64,000 nucleotides of DNA from Candidatus Rhodoferax odensensis (GCA_016718405.1 JADKDJ010000004.1:355682-419681), one strand, 5' to 3'. Counted from the stretch's first letter, positions 52,913-61,650 are shown. Translations and numbers: made by a program. The notes: generated from the sequence alone by a model not told the origin.

Positions 52913-54750
52913 AGGGCATCCTTGGCCGCGTCTGCGGCCGCTTCGTACGCATTGACGAAAGTCTGCCCGGAGAACGCCTTCAAGTCGTCTTCGGCGTGCT
53001 GGCGAATGCGGGTATAGCCTTGCTTGTAGTGGTCCCACAGCGCTGCCTTGCGCTTGAGCGACGAGAAGCCGCGAAGCAGGCCCGGGCGCGAGGGCGCCTG
53101 ACTTTCCAGTTCGAGCGGGTCAAAACGTGTCAGCGCGGCGGTGTAGGCCGCCCGGATGCCTGCCATCAGGCCCAACTGGTGAACCTGCAAGTCCCGATAG
53201 GCTTCCTTCATGGCCGGTACCGGTTTCATGAAGCCTGGAAAACCCTGCCCCGCGAGCTGCATGATCACGCCGTCCGCATTGGGCAGGAACTTCAACGGGT
53301 TGTTGGCACCCGAGGCCATGATGGTCACGCCAGCGCGAAACTCGCGCTTGATCTCCGAGCGCGCCGCCAGCAGATCAATCGTGCCTTCGATGGCAGTGCG
53401 AAACGCCTCACCAAATGCACGCATGAATTCGGGGGACAAGGTCAAGTCGACCCGCACGTGTGACAGGCCGGCACCTTCCAGAAACGCGCGGGCCAGTTCG
53501 TCGGGATTGCCTGGCGCGCTACGGGTGGCCGGTGCGCTTGCGGGCTCGTCAATGCGGGGGATGGCCATCGGCGCCACGGCTGGCGCCGGCGCTGGTGTTG
53601 GTGTTGGTGTGGGTGCAGCGACAGCCACTGGCCATGTCGCCGACTCGGAGAGTTCGATCACGCGCCGGGCGCTTGGTGCCGGGCTCGTCGGTACGGCCGG
53701 GGGCACCGGCGCCGCTGACTGTGCGTCGGCGGGCAAGCCGAAATTGAGCGCTGCCGTGGGGTTGGTGTCAGCCCCGAACAGGGACAGATCCAGCCCCTGT
53801 GTGCGGCGCAGCCCCAGCGCCTCGGTCACCTGTTGTGCTGGGGCTGGGGCTGGCGCCGAGCCAGACTCTCTAGGCATGCTGAACAACTGAACCAGATCGT
53901 TGCCGCGCGTTGGTGCAGGGCAGGGCGCCATGGCTGGCGTTACATCCTCGTGGTCGTCGCGAAACAGAACCATGGGATCGACCACGTTGGTCGGCTCCAG
54001 GCGCTTGGGCAGGCCAGGGTGGGCCGGGTTGTCGATGGCCGATTCAAAGTGGCCGGTCAGCGCCAGCGACTGCAACAGACCGTCGCTCTTCAGATTGGCC
54101 ACTTCGGCCAGGCTTGTGGCTTGCAGCCCCCCGGCCCAGGGATCCTGCGCCTGCGCATCGCGCTTGAGGTCGCGCGCAAAGGGGTCGAAGTCCGCCGGAA
54201 TGAGCAGCGGTCGATGGGCGTCGACCGGGGCCGACTTTGGTAACAGGCTGTAGACCTCGCGCACTTGGGGTTCGATGTCGGCCCAGGGGTTGGGCGTGGC
54301 GGCCAATTTGGACGGGCCGCTGTTGGCCAGTTCCAGTGGGCGCGGGGTGTCTTCGCGCGCTGGACTGGTTGGCGTCTTGCTGTTCGGGCCGTCCCCGGCA
54401 CTCGCTTGAGCGTCGGTGAGTCTGGTGGCGCCGAGCTTGCCCGCTTGCAGCACGTAGGGGCCGATCTGTACCTGCGCGCCCAGGGGAAGCGTTACCTCCT
54501 GGCCCGAACGCACCTCCAGGCCGTCGACCCACATCGCTCGGCGCTCGCACAGGTTGGCAATGTAGGCACGTTCGGAGTCGAGTCGCACCATGGCGTGCAC
54601 TCGGGCTACCCCCGCGTCCACGTCAGGCAGCACCAACTTGTTCTGGCCACTGCGCCCGATGGTGCCGCCGGCCATGCCAAAGGTCGCGTGCCAGGAGCGG
54701 CCAAGGGCCGCACCCGCATGCTGGGCTACGTGCAACTCAATAGTGTCCAT
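52909..54750 (-). CDS. tagH: T6SS FHA-domain protein TagH
   Basis: 613 residues from ATG 54750. The N-terminal FHA domain (AGGTIGRSGQNKLVLPD, VARVHAMVRLDSERAYI, LGAQVQIGPYVLQ) can bind phosphothreonine. A long Pro/Ala/Thr-rich linker (about residues 110-400) with TPTPTPAPAPA-type repeats follows. The C-terminal VI_FHA domain includes LARAFLEGAGLSHVRVDL, NNPLKFLPNADGVIMQLAG and GFMKPVPAMKEAYRDLQVHQ. It is the expected substrate of the kinase and phosphatase in this locus. Confidence 0.92.
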   Translation of the reverse strand: MDTIELHVAQHAGAALGRSWHATFGMAGGTIGRSGQNKLVLPDVDAGVARVHAMVRLDSERAYIANLCERRAMWVDGLEVRSGQEVTLPLGAQVQIGPYVLQAGKLGATRLTDAQASAGDGPNSKTPTSPAREDTPRPLELANSGPSKLAATPNPWADIEPQVREVYSLLPKSAPVDAHRPLLIPADFDPFARDLKRDAQAQDPWAGGLQATSLAEVANLKSDGLLQSLALTGHFESAIDNPAHPGLPKRLEPTNVVDPMVLFRDDHEDVTPAMAPCPAPTRGNDLVQLFSMPRESGSAPAPAPAQQVTEALGLRRTQGLDLSLFGADTNPTAALNFGLPADAQSAAPVPPAVPTSPAPSARRVIELSESATWPVAVAAPTPTPTPAPAPAVAPMAIPRIDEPASAPATRSAPGNPDELARAFLEGAGLSHVRVDLTLSPEFMRAFGEAFRTAIEGTIDLLAARSEIKREFRAGVTIMASGANNPLKFLPNADGVIMQLAGQGFPGFMKPVPAMKEAYRDLQVHQLGLMAGIRAAYTAALTRFDPLELESQAPSRPGLLRGFSSLKRKAALWDHYKQGYTRIRQHAEDDLKAFSGQTFVNAYEAAADAAKDAL

Positions 54751-54771
54751 GGCAATTCCGATAACGATCAA

Positions 54772-55242
54772 TCACGGGCTTTTCGGGGCGGCGCGCTTGT
54801 GGCGGGCGGCGGCGGCCCGCGCGCCGCTAAACTCCCGGCCCCAGACAGGGTGCCCTTTTTCGGCCTCGGTCAACTGAAACGTGGGGTCGAGTTCGAGGGC
54901 CTGCTCAAACTGCTGGCGACAGGGCTTGGTGCGGCCTAGCGCACACTGGCTGAATGCCATGAACTTCAGCACCTTGACTTGCGAACTCAGTGGCAACTCC
55001 GTGGCGCCGATCAAGGGGGTCAGCCGGACCATGGCTTCCTCATATTGGCCGTCGGCGTAAATGCTGAGCGCATCGGTCAGCGCCTGTTCCTTTAGCACCA
55101 CCGGATCGACCGGTTTGACCGGTTGCACGGGCACGGGCACGGGCACGGGCACGGGCTCGGGTTTGGGGGGCGCAGTCTCGCAGGCGGTCAGGCCGACGAA
55201 AACAAGTAGGGCCAACCATCGCAGACAGGGCGTACATTTCAT
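54772..55242 (-). CDS. tssQ: T6SS-associated lipoprotein (TssQ family)
   Basis: 156 residues. The lipobox FVGLTACE (cysteine near 21) is followed by a Pro/Val repeat (PVPVPVPVPVQPVKPV), encoded by a GGCACG hexamer repeat at about 55131-55155. A tetratricopeptide-like helical domain comes next (YADGQYEEAMVRLTPLIGAT, then CRQQFEQALELDPTFQLTE). This matches the TssQ-type lipoproteins found next to tagH in Burkholderiales. Its exact role is not known. Confidence 0.82.
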   Translation of the reverse strand: MKCTPCLRWLALLVFVGLTACETAPPKPEPVPVPVPVPVQPVKPVDPVVLKEQALTDALSIYADGQYEEAMVRLTPLIGATELPLSSQVKVLKFMAFSQCALGRTKPCRQQFEQALELDPTFQLTEAEKGHPVWGREFSGARAAAARHKRAAPKSP

Positions 55243-55245
55243 TCG

Positions 55246-56061
55246 CTACCTCGCTTCAAAATCGTGGGAGATCAACACCGGCGCGTCTTGTGGCATCCGG
55301 ACCACTTTGCGCAGCGTGTCGAACCCGGGGTTGTGCAGTTCTATCGTGTGTGGCCCCGGGGTCAACTTGAACTGGGTCAGGGCGGGCGTCACGCCCACGC
55401 GCTTGCCATCGACCTGCACATAGGCCCAAGGCGTGACCCGCAAGCGCACGTTATTGCCAAACTGCAAGGGCGAAGGCTCAAACGGCAACGCCGCAGCCGT
55501 CGGTCGCGGGCTGCGCAACACAGTTGTTGGCACCAGCGCATCCACCCCCACGATGACCGAGCTCTTCAGTGCGAAACCGACCGCTTGCGCGGGCGCGGGC
55601 GCGGGCGGTGGGCGATGGGGGCCTGCACCGGTGTGGCCACACAGTCGCGTTGATCTGGCGAGCGATCGCAAGTAGGCATCGCGCCATGGCCCGTCGGCGA
55701 TCTCGCGCGCCTCCAGTTGGAACGAGGGGCGCGCTTCAAAGGCAGCGTCGAACGCGGCTTCGCAACGCGCCCACTCGCCATTGCTGCAGTACACCAGCGC
55801 CAGGTACTTGTGGGCCGAGGCGCGCTCCTGCCCGTCGCTCAGACCCAAAAACAGCGCCGTCTGCAGCGCGCGCTCAGCCACGGGCAGGTTGTGCGCGTCA
55901 AACAGTGCCATACCCTCACCCAACGATTGCCGTCCGGGCGACACCAAGCCAGCGCGCGCGGGCTCGTTGGCCGAGCTCGCGCAGTCCGGTGCCGCCTGTG
56001 TGAAACCGGCGGCAAAGACAAGCCCGCATGCGAGGCAACGCAGAAACGCAACAGGCTCCAT
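55246..56061 (-). CDS. Exported TPR/PEGA-domain protein of the T6SS locus
   Basis: 271 residues. Signal peptide (LRCLACGLVFAAGFTQAAP), helical TPR-like part (ALQTALFLGLSDGQERASAH, then GEWARCEAAFDAAFEARPSF) and a C-terminal PEGA-like domain (RVTPWAYVQVDGKRVGVTPA, LTPGPHTIELHNPGFDTL). It shares this last domain with the adjacent kinase and the TPR layout with the TssQ lipoprotein, suggesting that the three act together in the periplasm. It is 3 bp from the tssQ gene and 20 bp from the kinase gene. Confidence 0.78.
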   Translation of the reverse strand: MEPVAFLRCLACGLVFAAGFTQAAPDCASSANEPARAGLVSPGRQSLGEGMALFDAHNLPVAERALQTALFLGLSDGQERASAHKYLALVYCSNGEWARCEAAFDAAFEARPSFQLEAREIADGPWRDAYLRSLARSTRLCGHTGAGPHRPPPAPAPAQAVGFALKSSVIVGVDALVPTTVLRSPRPTAAALPFEPSPLQFGNNVRLRVTPWAYVQVDGKRVGVTPALTQFKLTPGPHTIELHNPGFDTLRKVVRMPQDAPVLISHDFEAR

Positions 56062-56081
56062 CGGCGACTCTGATCAACCGC

Positions 56082-58055
56082 TTACTCAAACTGATGATCC
56101 AGCACCACGGGCTCACCCTTTTTCACCCAGATCGTCCGTGTTACCGGCACCTTGGAGGCGGGGTTGCTGATGTCAACACGGTGCTGCCCTTCGGATAAGT
56201 CAAGGCGGGTCAGGGGAGGCGAGACTCCCATCGGTGCGTGGTCCACCGACACGCGGCCCCATGGTGCAATACGCAGCAGCAATTGACCCTGGTTGGCCGC
56301 GTCACCGGGTCGAACTTGTGTCTTGGCACTGGCGCTGAGCGGGCTGCTGGCAGCGGCCTCGCCGGGCACTGCGGCGGCACCACTTGCCACGGTGCGCGGC
56401 ACCGGTGACCCGGTGGCACTGGGAGTCGATGCCGCCGGCCTCTTGACCTCAGGTGGCACAGCGGCGGCTACAGCTGGCGTGGTCAACGTGCCTGCGCCGA
56501 GCGCAACGCGGGCCGCTTCGGTGCGGCGTGCTTCGTGGTCGGGCACAGCTTGCGGTGCGTCAGTCGCAGGCTCGGGCGTACTGGGCCGGGCCGATTCAGT
56601 TGACTGCAAGCCCAGCAACAGGGCTTCGGCCTGTTCCCGAAACTTGCCGTTGGGGAAGGCGTTGCGGTAGGCTTCCAGATTCTGCCGGTTGGGTTGCTGC
56701 ACGGCGGCTTGCCAGCTTAGTGCTTCTTCCAGCTCGGTCGATTTCGGTGGCGACGGTGCCTGCCCAGCGCGCAGACCCCACCACGCCGCCGCCATCACCG
56801 TTAGCGCCACGCCGACCAGCATCACCATGGCTTTGTGGTGTGAGCGCAAGCTGGGCGCTGCGGTGTCGACCTGTGCCTGCGCGGGCTGGGCAGTGACTTG
56901 GCTCGCCGCGGCGCCCGACACAGCGAGCGCTTTGGCTGGCGAGTTCGTGCCGCCTGGCGATGGCAGTGGCGCCTCAGCTCGCTCGCTGAAGCGTGGCACG
57001 GTCTTCATGGTCGACAGTGCTGTGGGGCTGGTCGACGCTGGCGTTATGCGGGGCGAAGCGACTGCCGTTGCCAACGGGGCAAAGCCCGAGTTGATGCGCG
57101 GCTCGATCGCGGGTGACGAAAAGCTCGCAATGCCCAGGTGAGACTTGAGCTCGGCGATGGTCTGCAAGCGGTCCTGCGGCTTGACGGCCAAGGCGCGTTG
57201 CACACCCGCATAAAACCGTGCCGAATACCCGGGGTAGTTGTGCTCCCCGAGAGTCGGCATCGGGTCATTGATCATGCGCGCCACGGAGGTCGCTGGCGGC
57301 TTGCCGGTGATGGCCAGGTAAATCACGGCGCCAATCTGGTACACATCGGTCCAGGCGCCCTGCGGCATGGCGCCGTCTTCAACGTATTGTTCGATCGGGG
57401 CAAACCCGGGCTTGAGCACCATTGTCAGGGCCTGCGTCATGTCGCCAATGATGCGCCGTGCGGCCCCGAAATCGAGCAGCACCGGCACGCCGTTGTCTTG
57501 CAGGAAGATGTTGTCGGGTGCGATGTCGCGGTGGTAGCAGTCGGCCGCATGCAGCATCTCCAGCACATCGAGAATGGGGCTGAGCATGGCTTCCAGCCAA
57601 GGCTGGCTCACGCTGCCCGCGTGCGACTCCAGGAACTCTCTTAAGGTCTGCCCCTCGTAGTGCCGCATCACCATATAGGCGGTGCCGTTTTCCTCGAAGA
57701 AGCGGTAGACATGCACCAATGCCGGATGCGAAAACTTGGCCAGCAAGCGCGCCTCGTTGATGAAGCTGCGCAGCCCGGCGTCAAAGGCGCCACGGTGTTG
57801 CGAGCGCACGTGGATCTGGTTGGTTGCCTTGCGCCCTGCCAAGGTCGACGGCATGTATTCCTTGATCGCCACGATGCGGTCCAGGGTCAGGTCCAGCGCC
57901 CGGTACACGATGCCAAAACCACCTTCACCAATCGCGCCAAGCAAACGGTACTCCCCAACCTGCACCCCGGGGGCCAGGCAGTTTGCGGAACCGCTTGCAT
58001 CGCGATCCACACTGTCTTGTTCAACGCAATTTGTTACCACTGATGGCCTCGCCAA
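56082..58055 (-). CDS. ppkA: Ser/Thr protein kinase with transmembrane and PEGA-like domains (PpkA-like)
   Basis: 657 residues. The kinase domain has the glycine loop GEGGFGIVYRA near 43, catalytic Lys in VAIKEYM, HRDIAPDNIFL near 173 and DFGAARR in place of DFG-x-S. A transmembrane segment near residues 413-430 (MVMLVGVALTVMAAAWWGL) leads to a periplasmic, low-complexity region. The protein ends in a PEGA-like domain (LRIAPWGRVSVDHAPMGVSP, HRVDISNPASKVPV). It is the first gene of the long minus-strand T6SS transcript and probably phosphorylates TagH. Confidence 0.88.
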   Translation of the reverse strand: MARPSVVTNCVEQDSVDRDASGSANCLAPGVQVGEYRLLGAIGEGGFGIVYRALDLTLDRIVAIKEYMPSTLAGRKATNQIHVRSQHRGAFDAGLRSFINEARLLAKFSHPALVHVYRFFEENGTAYMVMRHYEGQTLREFLESHAGSVSQPWLEAMLSPILDVLEMLHAADCYHRDIAPDNIFLQDNGVPVLLDFGAARRIIGDMTQALTMVLKPGFAPIEQYVEDGAMPQGAWTDVYQIGAVIYLAITGKPPATSVARMINDPMPTLGEHNYPGYSARFYAGVQRALAVKPQDRLQTIAELKSHLGIASFSSPAIEPRINSGFAPLATAVASPRITPASTSPTALSTMKTVPRFSERAEAPLPSPGGTNSPAKALAVSGAAASQVTAQPAQAQVDTAAPSLRSHHKAMVMLVGVALTVMAAAWWGLRAGQAPSPPKSTELEEALSWQAAVQQPNRQNLEAYRNAFPNGKFREQAEALLLGLQSTESARPSTPEPATDAPQAVPDHEARRTEAARVALGAGTLTTPAVAAAVPPEVKRPAASTPSATGSPVPRTVASGAAAVPGEAAASSPLSASAKTQVRPGDAANQGQLLLRIAPWGRVSVDHAPMGVSPPLTRLDLSEGQHRVDISNPASKVPVTRTIWVKKGEPVVLDHQFE

Positions 58056-58442
58056 ACCGATTCAGCCAAGTCCTTTGCAGGCTCGGTACCTAGAAAATTT
58101 AGAAAAATCGACTCGACATCAAGCGACGCCCGCGCCCATAAACTGGTCACGCATCGGTCGCCGGTGTGAAGTGCATCGCCGCACACTCGTCATGGGCTCG
58201 TGACCGGTCTGGTGCCGACCTCCAAGCGTTCGCGATGAATCGAAACCCGCAGTTGGCACGCCATACCTCAGGCACATTGCCGACTTTTGAGCAGCGGCGA
58301 GTCTACCCCGAGTCCGGTTACAAATTGGCCCCAATCCGACGCCGTAACACTTTGTTGCATGGCTTACCAATCCCGCACAAATGAGTGCCCCGATTTGGTT
58401 TTTTGGCGGCAAAGGCGCACTTATGATCCCCGCCTAGACAAA

Positions 58443-58479
58443 CTTGCGGGAAGGGCGTCAAGCCTCGGTTTGACGCAAG
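58443..58479 (+). promoter_or_regulatory. Inverted repeat 1 in the hcp leader
   Basis: GCGTCAA at 58455-58461 pairs with TTGACGC at 58470-58476, with an alternative pairing between CTTGCG at 58443-58448 and CGCAAG at 58474-58479. The two alternatives share their 3' arm, so the region could switch between structures. It lies about 185-220 bp upstream of the hcp start. Confidence 0.4.
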
Positions 58480-58489
58480 CAAGTGCGAG

Positions 58490-58522
58490 GTTCGTCGCAG
58501 GGGATGCCCCTGCGCGACGAAC
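58490..58522 (+). promoter_or_regulatory. Strong hairpin in the hcp leader
   Basis: GTTCGTCG (58490-58497) pairs with CGACGAAC (58515-58522), and CAGGGG (58498-58503) pairs with CCCCTG (58507-58512). The loop is ATG and there is a two-base bulge. The 14-bp stem lies about 140 bp upstream of hcp and is followed by no T-run. An attenuator or a protein- or small-RNA-binding structure is possible. Confidence 0.5.
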
Positions 58523-58661
58523 GCTCTTGGCATGCCCGCCCATTTCCCTCTGTGTTGTCGATGTCTCTGCGGTAACGCTGTTGTCGCGGGGGAATTGCGT
58601 AACAGTCGTCACCATTCGTAGGCGGCCAAGCGCGTGTGGTTCATTTAAGGAGTGATAGGTA

Positions 58662-59144
58662 ATGGCAATTGACATGTTCATGAAGGTCGAGGGCGCTGGC
58701 GGTGAGTCGCAAGATTCCAACCACAAAGGCTGGACCGATATCGACTCGTTCACCTGGGGCGCAACCCAGCCCAACAGCATGGCATCGGGCGGTGGTGCCG
58801 GCGCGGGCAAGGTCAGCTTTCATGACCTCAACGTGGTGGCCAAGGTCGACAAGTGCTACCCCGCCGTGCTCAAGCACTGCGCCACCGGCAAGCACCTCGG
58901 ACAAGTGGAGATCTCCATGTGCAAGGCAGGTGGCACGCAGATCGAATACACCAAGATCACGCTGACCGATGTGCTCGTCACCAACGTCACCGTCAGTGGC
59001 ACCAACGGCGGCGACGCCGTCACCATCAACTACGCGTTCCAGGCAGCCAAGGTCAAGACCCAGTACTGGGAGCAGACCGCGCAAGGCGGCAAGGGCTCGG
59101 AGAGCCAGATGGGCTTCAGCATCAAGGAAAACAAGGAAGCCTGA
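58662..59144 (+). CDS. hcp: T6SS inner tube protein Hcp (TssD)
   Basis: 160 residues, the family's usual length. Motifs: MAIDMFMKVEGAGGESQDSN, HKGWTDIDSFTWGATQPNSM, GKVSFHDLNVVAKVDKCYPA and TINYAFQAAKVKTQYWEQT. Hcp hexamers stack to form the tube that is expelled when the sheath contracts. The gene is away from the sheath operon and on the opposite strand, with its own leader, which would allow very high independent expression. Confidence 0.96.
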   Translation: MAIDMFMKVEGAGGESQDSNHKGWTDIDSFTWGATQPNSMASGGGAGAGKVSFHDLNVVAKVDKCYPAVLKHCATGKHLGQVEISMCKAGGTQIEYTKITLTDVLVTNVTVSGTNGGDAVTINYAFQAAKVKTQYWEQTAQGGKGSESQMGFSIKENKEA

Positions 59145-59267
59145 TCAACCGTGCGTGCGCCCCAGCGGGGGCGCACACGCCTTGATCGCCCGGTGTGCGG
59201 CGCGTTTTGCGTCGCGCACTCGGGGTCGTGCCTTTGTCTCCAATTGCGGCTTTCCAAAGCTATAGAA

Positions 59268-59465
59268 ATGAGGCTGTTTTTCGTATCGATAGTGGCAGTC
59301 GCTTCAGGCCTTGCAGCATCCATTGCGGGACTCTTCTTGCTTGGAGAAAGAGCGCCAGAACTGCAATACGAAAAAGCGCTTCCGTATGTGGTCTTGATGT
59401 TTCTCGCCGGATCAGTCTTCTCGGCGTTGGTGGCCGATAGATGTATTTCGGAGAAGAAGCTTTGA
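59268..59465 (+). CDS. Small two-helix membrane protein
   Basis: 65 residues starting MRLFFVSIVAVASG. Two hydrophobic helices (VSIVAVASGLAASIAGLFLL and ALPYVVLMFLAGSVFSALVA) are joined by a short polar loop. There is no strong ribosome-binding site. It lies between hcp and the next small gene in a stretch with lower GC than the T6SS genes, hinting at recent acquisition. Function unknown. Confidence 0.45.
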   Translation: MRLFFVSIVAVASGLAASIAGLFLLGERAPELQYEKALPYVVLMFLAGSVFSALVADRCISEKKL

Positions 59466-59502
59466 CCCTGATTCGTGACAGGTAGCCGACCAGTTTGACC
59501 AA

Positions 59503-59892
59503 ATGGAAGTGATCAGTGAGCGCGTTGTCTGGGCCATGTCGGCACTGCTGTTGGTGTCGGCTCTGGCGCTTTTTGTCGCAACAGACATCAGCGAGGTGTA
59601 TGTCGCCGATTTCAGAACCGAGAACAAGGAAAGTTGTCGACCCAGCGATGTCGACCTGAGTCGAAGTCAAGTGCAGGACTTTTTCGGTCGAGCCAAGAGC
59701 GTTGAACCAAGAGTGCTGCATGACCACTATGACCTGGCCCCATGCTTCATTCAGGGAACCCTCAAGTACAGATTCAGAGCGTGCGAATGGGAAGTCAGGG
59801 CTGGCGCCACCGGCAGCATCACTTGCGGCAAGCGCATTGAGTATTTTGTGTGTGACACCTGTGCAGACCTGTTCGCAAGGAATTCAAAATGA
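59503..59892 (+). CDS. Membrane-anchored, cysteine-rich small protein, possible immunity protein
   Basis: 129 residues. One N-terminal transmembrane helix (VVWAMSALLLVSALALFVAT) leads to a periplasmic domain with five cysteines (KESCRPSDVD, LAPCFIQGTLKYRF, ACEWEVRAG, then CGKRIEYFVCDTC). The layout resembles small inner-membrane-anchored proteins near T6SS spikes, some of which are immunity proteins. This comparison is from memory and not verified. An ATGA overlap at its end joins it to a short reading frame (59889-59966). Confidence 0.58.
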   Translation: MEVISERVVWAMSALLLVSALALFVATDISEVYVADFRTENKESCRPSDVDLSRSQVQDFFGRAKSVEPRVLHDHYDLAPCFIQGTLKYRFRACEWEVRAGATGSITCGKRIEYFVCDTCADLFARNSK

Positions 59893-59962
59893 CAGAAAGC
59901 TGCCTGTGGTGGATTGTGGCAAGCAATTCAAGTCAACTCGGCGCGTCGAGAGGGTCCCGGCC

Positions 59963-60619
59963 GTGACCTCACACATTCGCCCCGGACCCCTGGGCTCGTC
60001 CGAGCACGACGTGAGCCGTGGGCTGTCCCAATTTCGCCGCGCGCATGCCGGTCAACTGGCGCATCCGGTTCTTGCGCAGGTGGGGCAGACTCCAAGCGCC
60101 TTGGGCGGCACAAACTACCCCGACGAGACGCCCAATGAAACCCGGCGCCACTTGCGACCTCGCCATGCCGCAGTGCGGGCGAGCGATGCCAACACAGATT
60201 CAGATCACGCTGAAACTCAACGCCTTCAAAGACGCTATCCGGCAAGCGACGTCACCCGGCTGGTCACCATCTTCGATGAAACCGTGCGCCGAATGGATGC
60301 CACCGGTGAACGCCGCCCCGGCAGCGGTGAAATAAATGGCTGGGCGAACAACTGGCTCGGTGGCACTGGCCTTGGCCCCGAATACCTGAAATGCGCCGAT
60401 CAGGCCGCCGAGGTGATGGGTGCACTGGCTCTGCGAGCCCAAACCAAAGCCAAATGGCGTTACACCTTCGAGCAGCGCATTCCTGGACCGGTACCCTTGC
60501 ACGTCTGGGTCAAAGCCCAGTCCGATGACCCGAACGACCCGGTGCTGCACCTTGACGCCTGGAGCAATGAGGTCCGTATCGAGCCCGCCCCTGGCAACGG
60601 TTCACCCGTCAAGAAATGA
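59963..60619 (+). CDS. Unrecognised protein in the hcp-vgrG interval
   Basis: 218 residues if translation begins at GTG 59963, which overlaps as GTGA the stop of a 25-codon frame (59889-59966). The first half is disordered-looking (GLSQFRRAHAGQLAHPVLAQ). The second half looks like a folded domain (VTRLVTIFDETVRRMDATGE, NGWANNWLGGTGLGPEYLKC, VPLHVWVKAQSDDPNDPVLH). The N-terminal half may be in the wrong frame, so a frameshift near 60240 cannot be excluded. Position suggests a T6SS cargo or adaptor, but no family is recognised. Confidence 0.48.
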   Translation: MTSHIRPGPLGSSEHDVSRGLSQFRRAHAGQLAHPVLAQVGQTPSALGGTNYPDETPNETRRHLRPRHAAVRASDANTDSDHAETQRLQRRYPASDVTRLVTIFDETVRRMDATGERRPGSGEINGWANNWLGGTGLGPEYLKCADQAAEVMGALALRAQTKAKWRYTFEQRIPGPVPLHVWVKAQSDDPNDPVLHLDAWSNEVRIEPAPGNGSPVKK

Positions 60620-60659
60620 GCACACCCATGCTTGCAGCAACACAAAGTCAGGTTGAACC

Positions 60660-61166
60660 ATGAGGCGTATCAATTGTCCGGTCTGGGCGCTGTGCTGCAC
60701 CGTGGCTGCGACCGGCGCGCTGGCTTTCGTCATGGGTGTGCTGTTTCGTACAACCATTCCCGATGAAACACTAAAGGCCAAGTTCAATACTGTGGAGGCC
60801 ATGTCCAAAGCGTTTGACCTGCTCAAGGAGCACAAGGGCTATTTGCCAGCTAAGCAGTCTTTGCACTTCACCGTTTCTCGTGCCTTCTCCAGCCCAGGCG
60901 ATGCCGTGGGCTTCACCATCCAGGCACTGGACGCCCCGACATATCTGATTCTGTCGGACGACAAAGCCGTGCTGATGCTTGTCCAGCAAGACCCGGATGG
61001 GACCAACAAACAGTGCTTGATGCACCCGGCCAGCATTCAGGTGGGAAGTTGCCAACTCGATCGCATCCCGCAGCCCTTGGCCGCTCCCGTGGCGCGAACC
61101 AGACCCGACCATGATCGCGCAACCATTGATTTGTGTATCTGGAGCACCTGTGGCGATACAAGGTAG
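60660..61166 (+). CDS. Exported or membrane-anchored protein of unknown function
   Basis: 168 residues. An N-terminal hydrophobic segment (CPVWALCCTVAATGALAFVMG) serves as a signal or anchor. The rest has LKEHKGYLPAKQSLHFTVSR and APTYLILSDDKAVLMLVQQD, with three cysteines near the end (NKQCLMHP, VGSCQLDR, LCIWSTCGD). Overlaps the next gene by 56 bp if both starts are right, or less if the latter begins at GTG 61150. Confidence 0.52.
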   Translation: MRRINCPVWALCCTVAATGALAFVMGVLFRTTIPDETLKAKFNTVEAMSKAFDLLKEHKGYLPAKQSLHFTVSRAFSSPGDAVGFTIQALDAPTYLILSDDKAVLMLVQQDPDGTNKQCLMHPASIQVGSCQLDRIPQPLAAPVARTRPDHDRATIDLCIWSTCGDTR

Positions 61167-61650
61167 CCACCCCACGCGAGGAGGCGAAACACTCGTGGCG
61201 GCACTCGTCGCAGCCATGGTCATCGCAGCCGCTGACCTCATGATTTGGCGCGCCGCACTAGGCGCCCTGATGGCAATGGCTGCAAGTGTTGTCTGGGCCG
61301 GGTTTGGTTTGGCCGGGGCAGCCCAGGGCAAGGGTGCGCGCGTTGCGCAGCGGCTCGGTGTCGGCATCGGGACTTTGGTGCTGTCTTGGACGTTCGGCCT
61401 GATGCTTGACCACCTTAACGAAAACGCCGCCCGAGACCTGGCCGCTCAGGCCTTGGCCTACAAGGCGGAACGCGGCGTCTACCCACCTGTAGAAATCGCC
61501 AATGGATGGGCCAGACCTGTGTTGGGCTACACCCAACGCTACGCATTGGCAGGAAAAGATCGGGCGAGCGTCTGGTTCACCCGGTTCAACCATCGGCTTC
61601 AATCGATCGCTGTCGCCACCGGTCAATTGCAAGAGGAGCGAGATCAATAG
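61111..61650 (+). CDS. Membrane protein of unknown function upstream of vgrG
   Basis: 179 residues. Three hydrophobic helices lie in the first half (TLVAALVAAMVIAAADLMIW, LGALMAMAASVVWAGFGLAG, RLGVGIGTLVLSWTFGLMLD). A soluble C-terminal part follows (AAQALAYKAERGVYPPVEIA, then YALAGKDRASVWFTRF). The start could be GTG 61150. It ends 60 bp before the vgrG start. Membrane proteins in such intervals can be immunity proteins, but nothing specific is visible here. Confidence 0.52.
   Translation: MIAQPLICVSGAPVAIQGSHPTRGGETLVAALVAAMVIAAADLMIWRAALGALMAMAASVVWAGFGLAGAAQGKGARVAQRLGVGIGTLVLSWTFGLMLDHLNENAARDLAAQALAYKAERGVYPPVEIANGWARPVLGYTQRYALAGKDRASVWFTRFNHRLQSIAVATGQLQEERDQ

Larger units (their letters stand above)
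58056..58661. other. Long intergenic region upstream of hcp with two RNA hairpins
   Basis: 606 bases without a convincing gene. They separate the kinase gene (minus strand) from hcp (plus strand) and so carry two divergent promoters. Two strong hairpins lie in the half nearest hcp (58443-58479 and 58490-58522, see separate entries). A good ribosome-binding site (AAGGAG) precedes the hcp ATG. A short TGGCACG at 58255 is not followed by the GC element expected for sigma-54. Confidence 0.6.

Noticed and set aside
58250..58275. Sigma-54 promoter upstream of hcp
   Set aside because: TGGCACG is present but the TTGC element at the required spacing is not.
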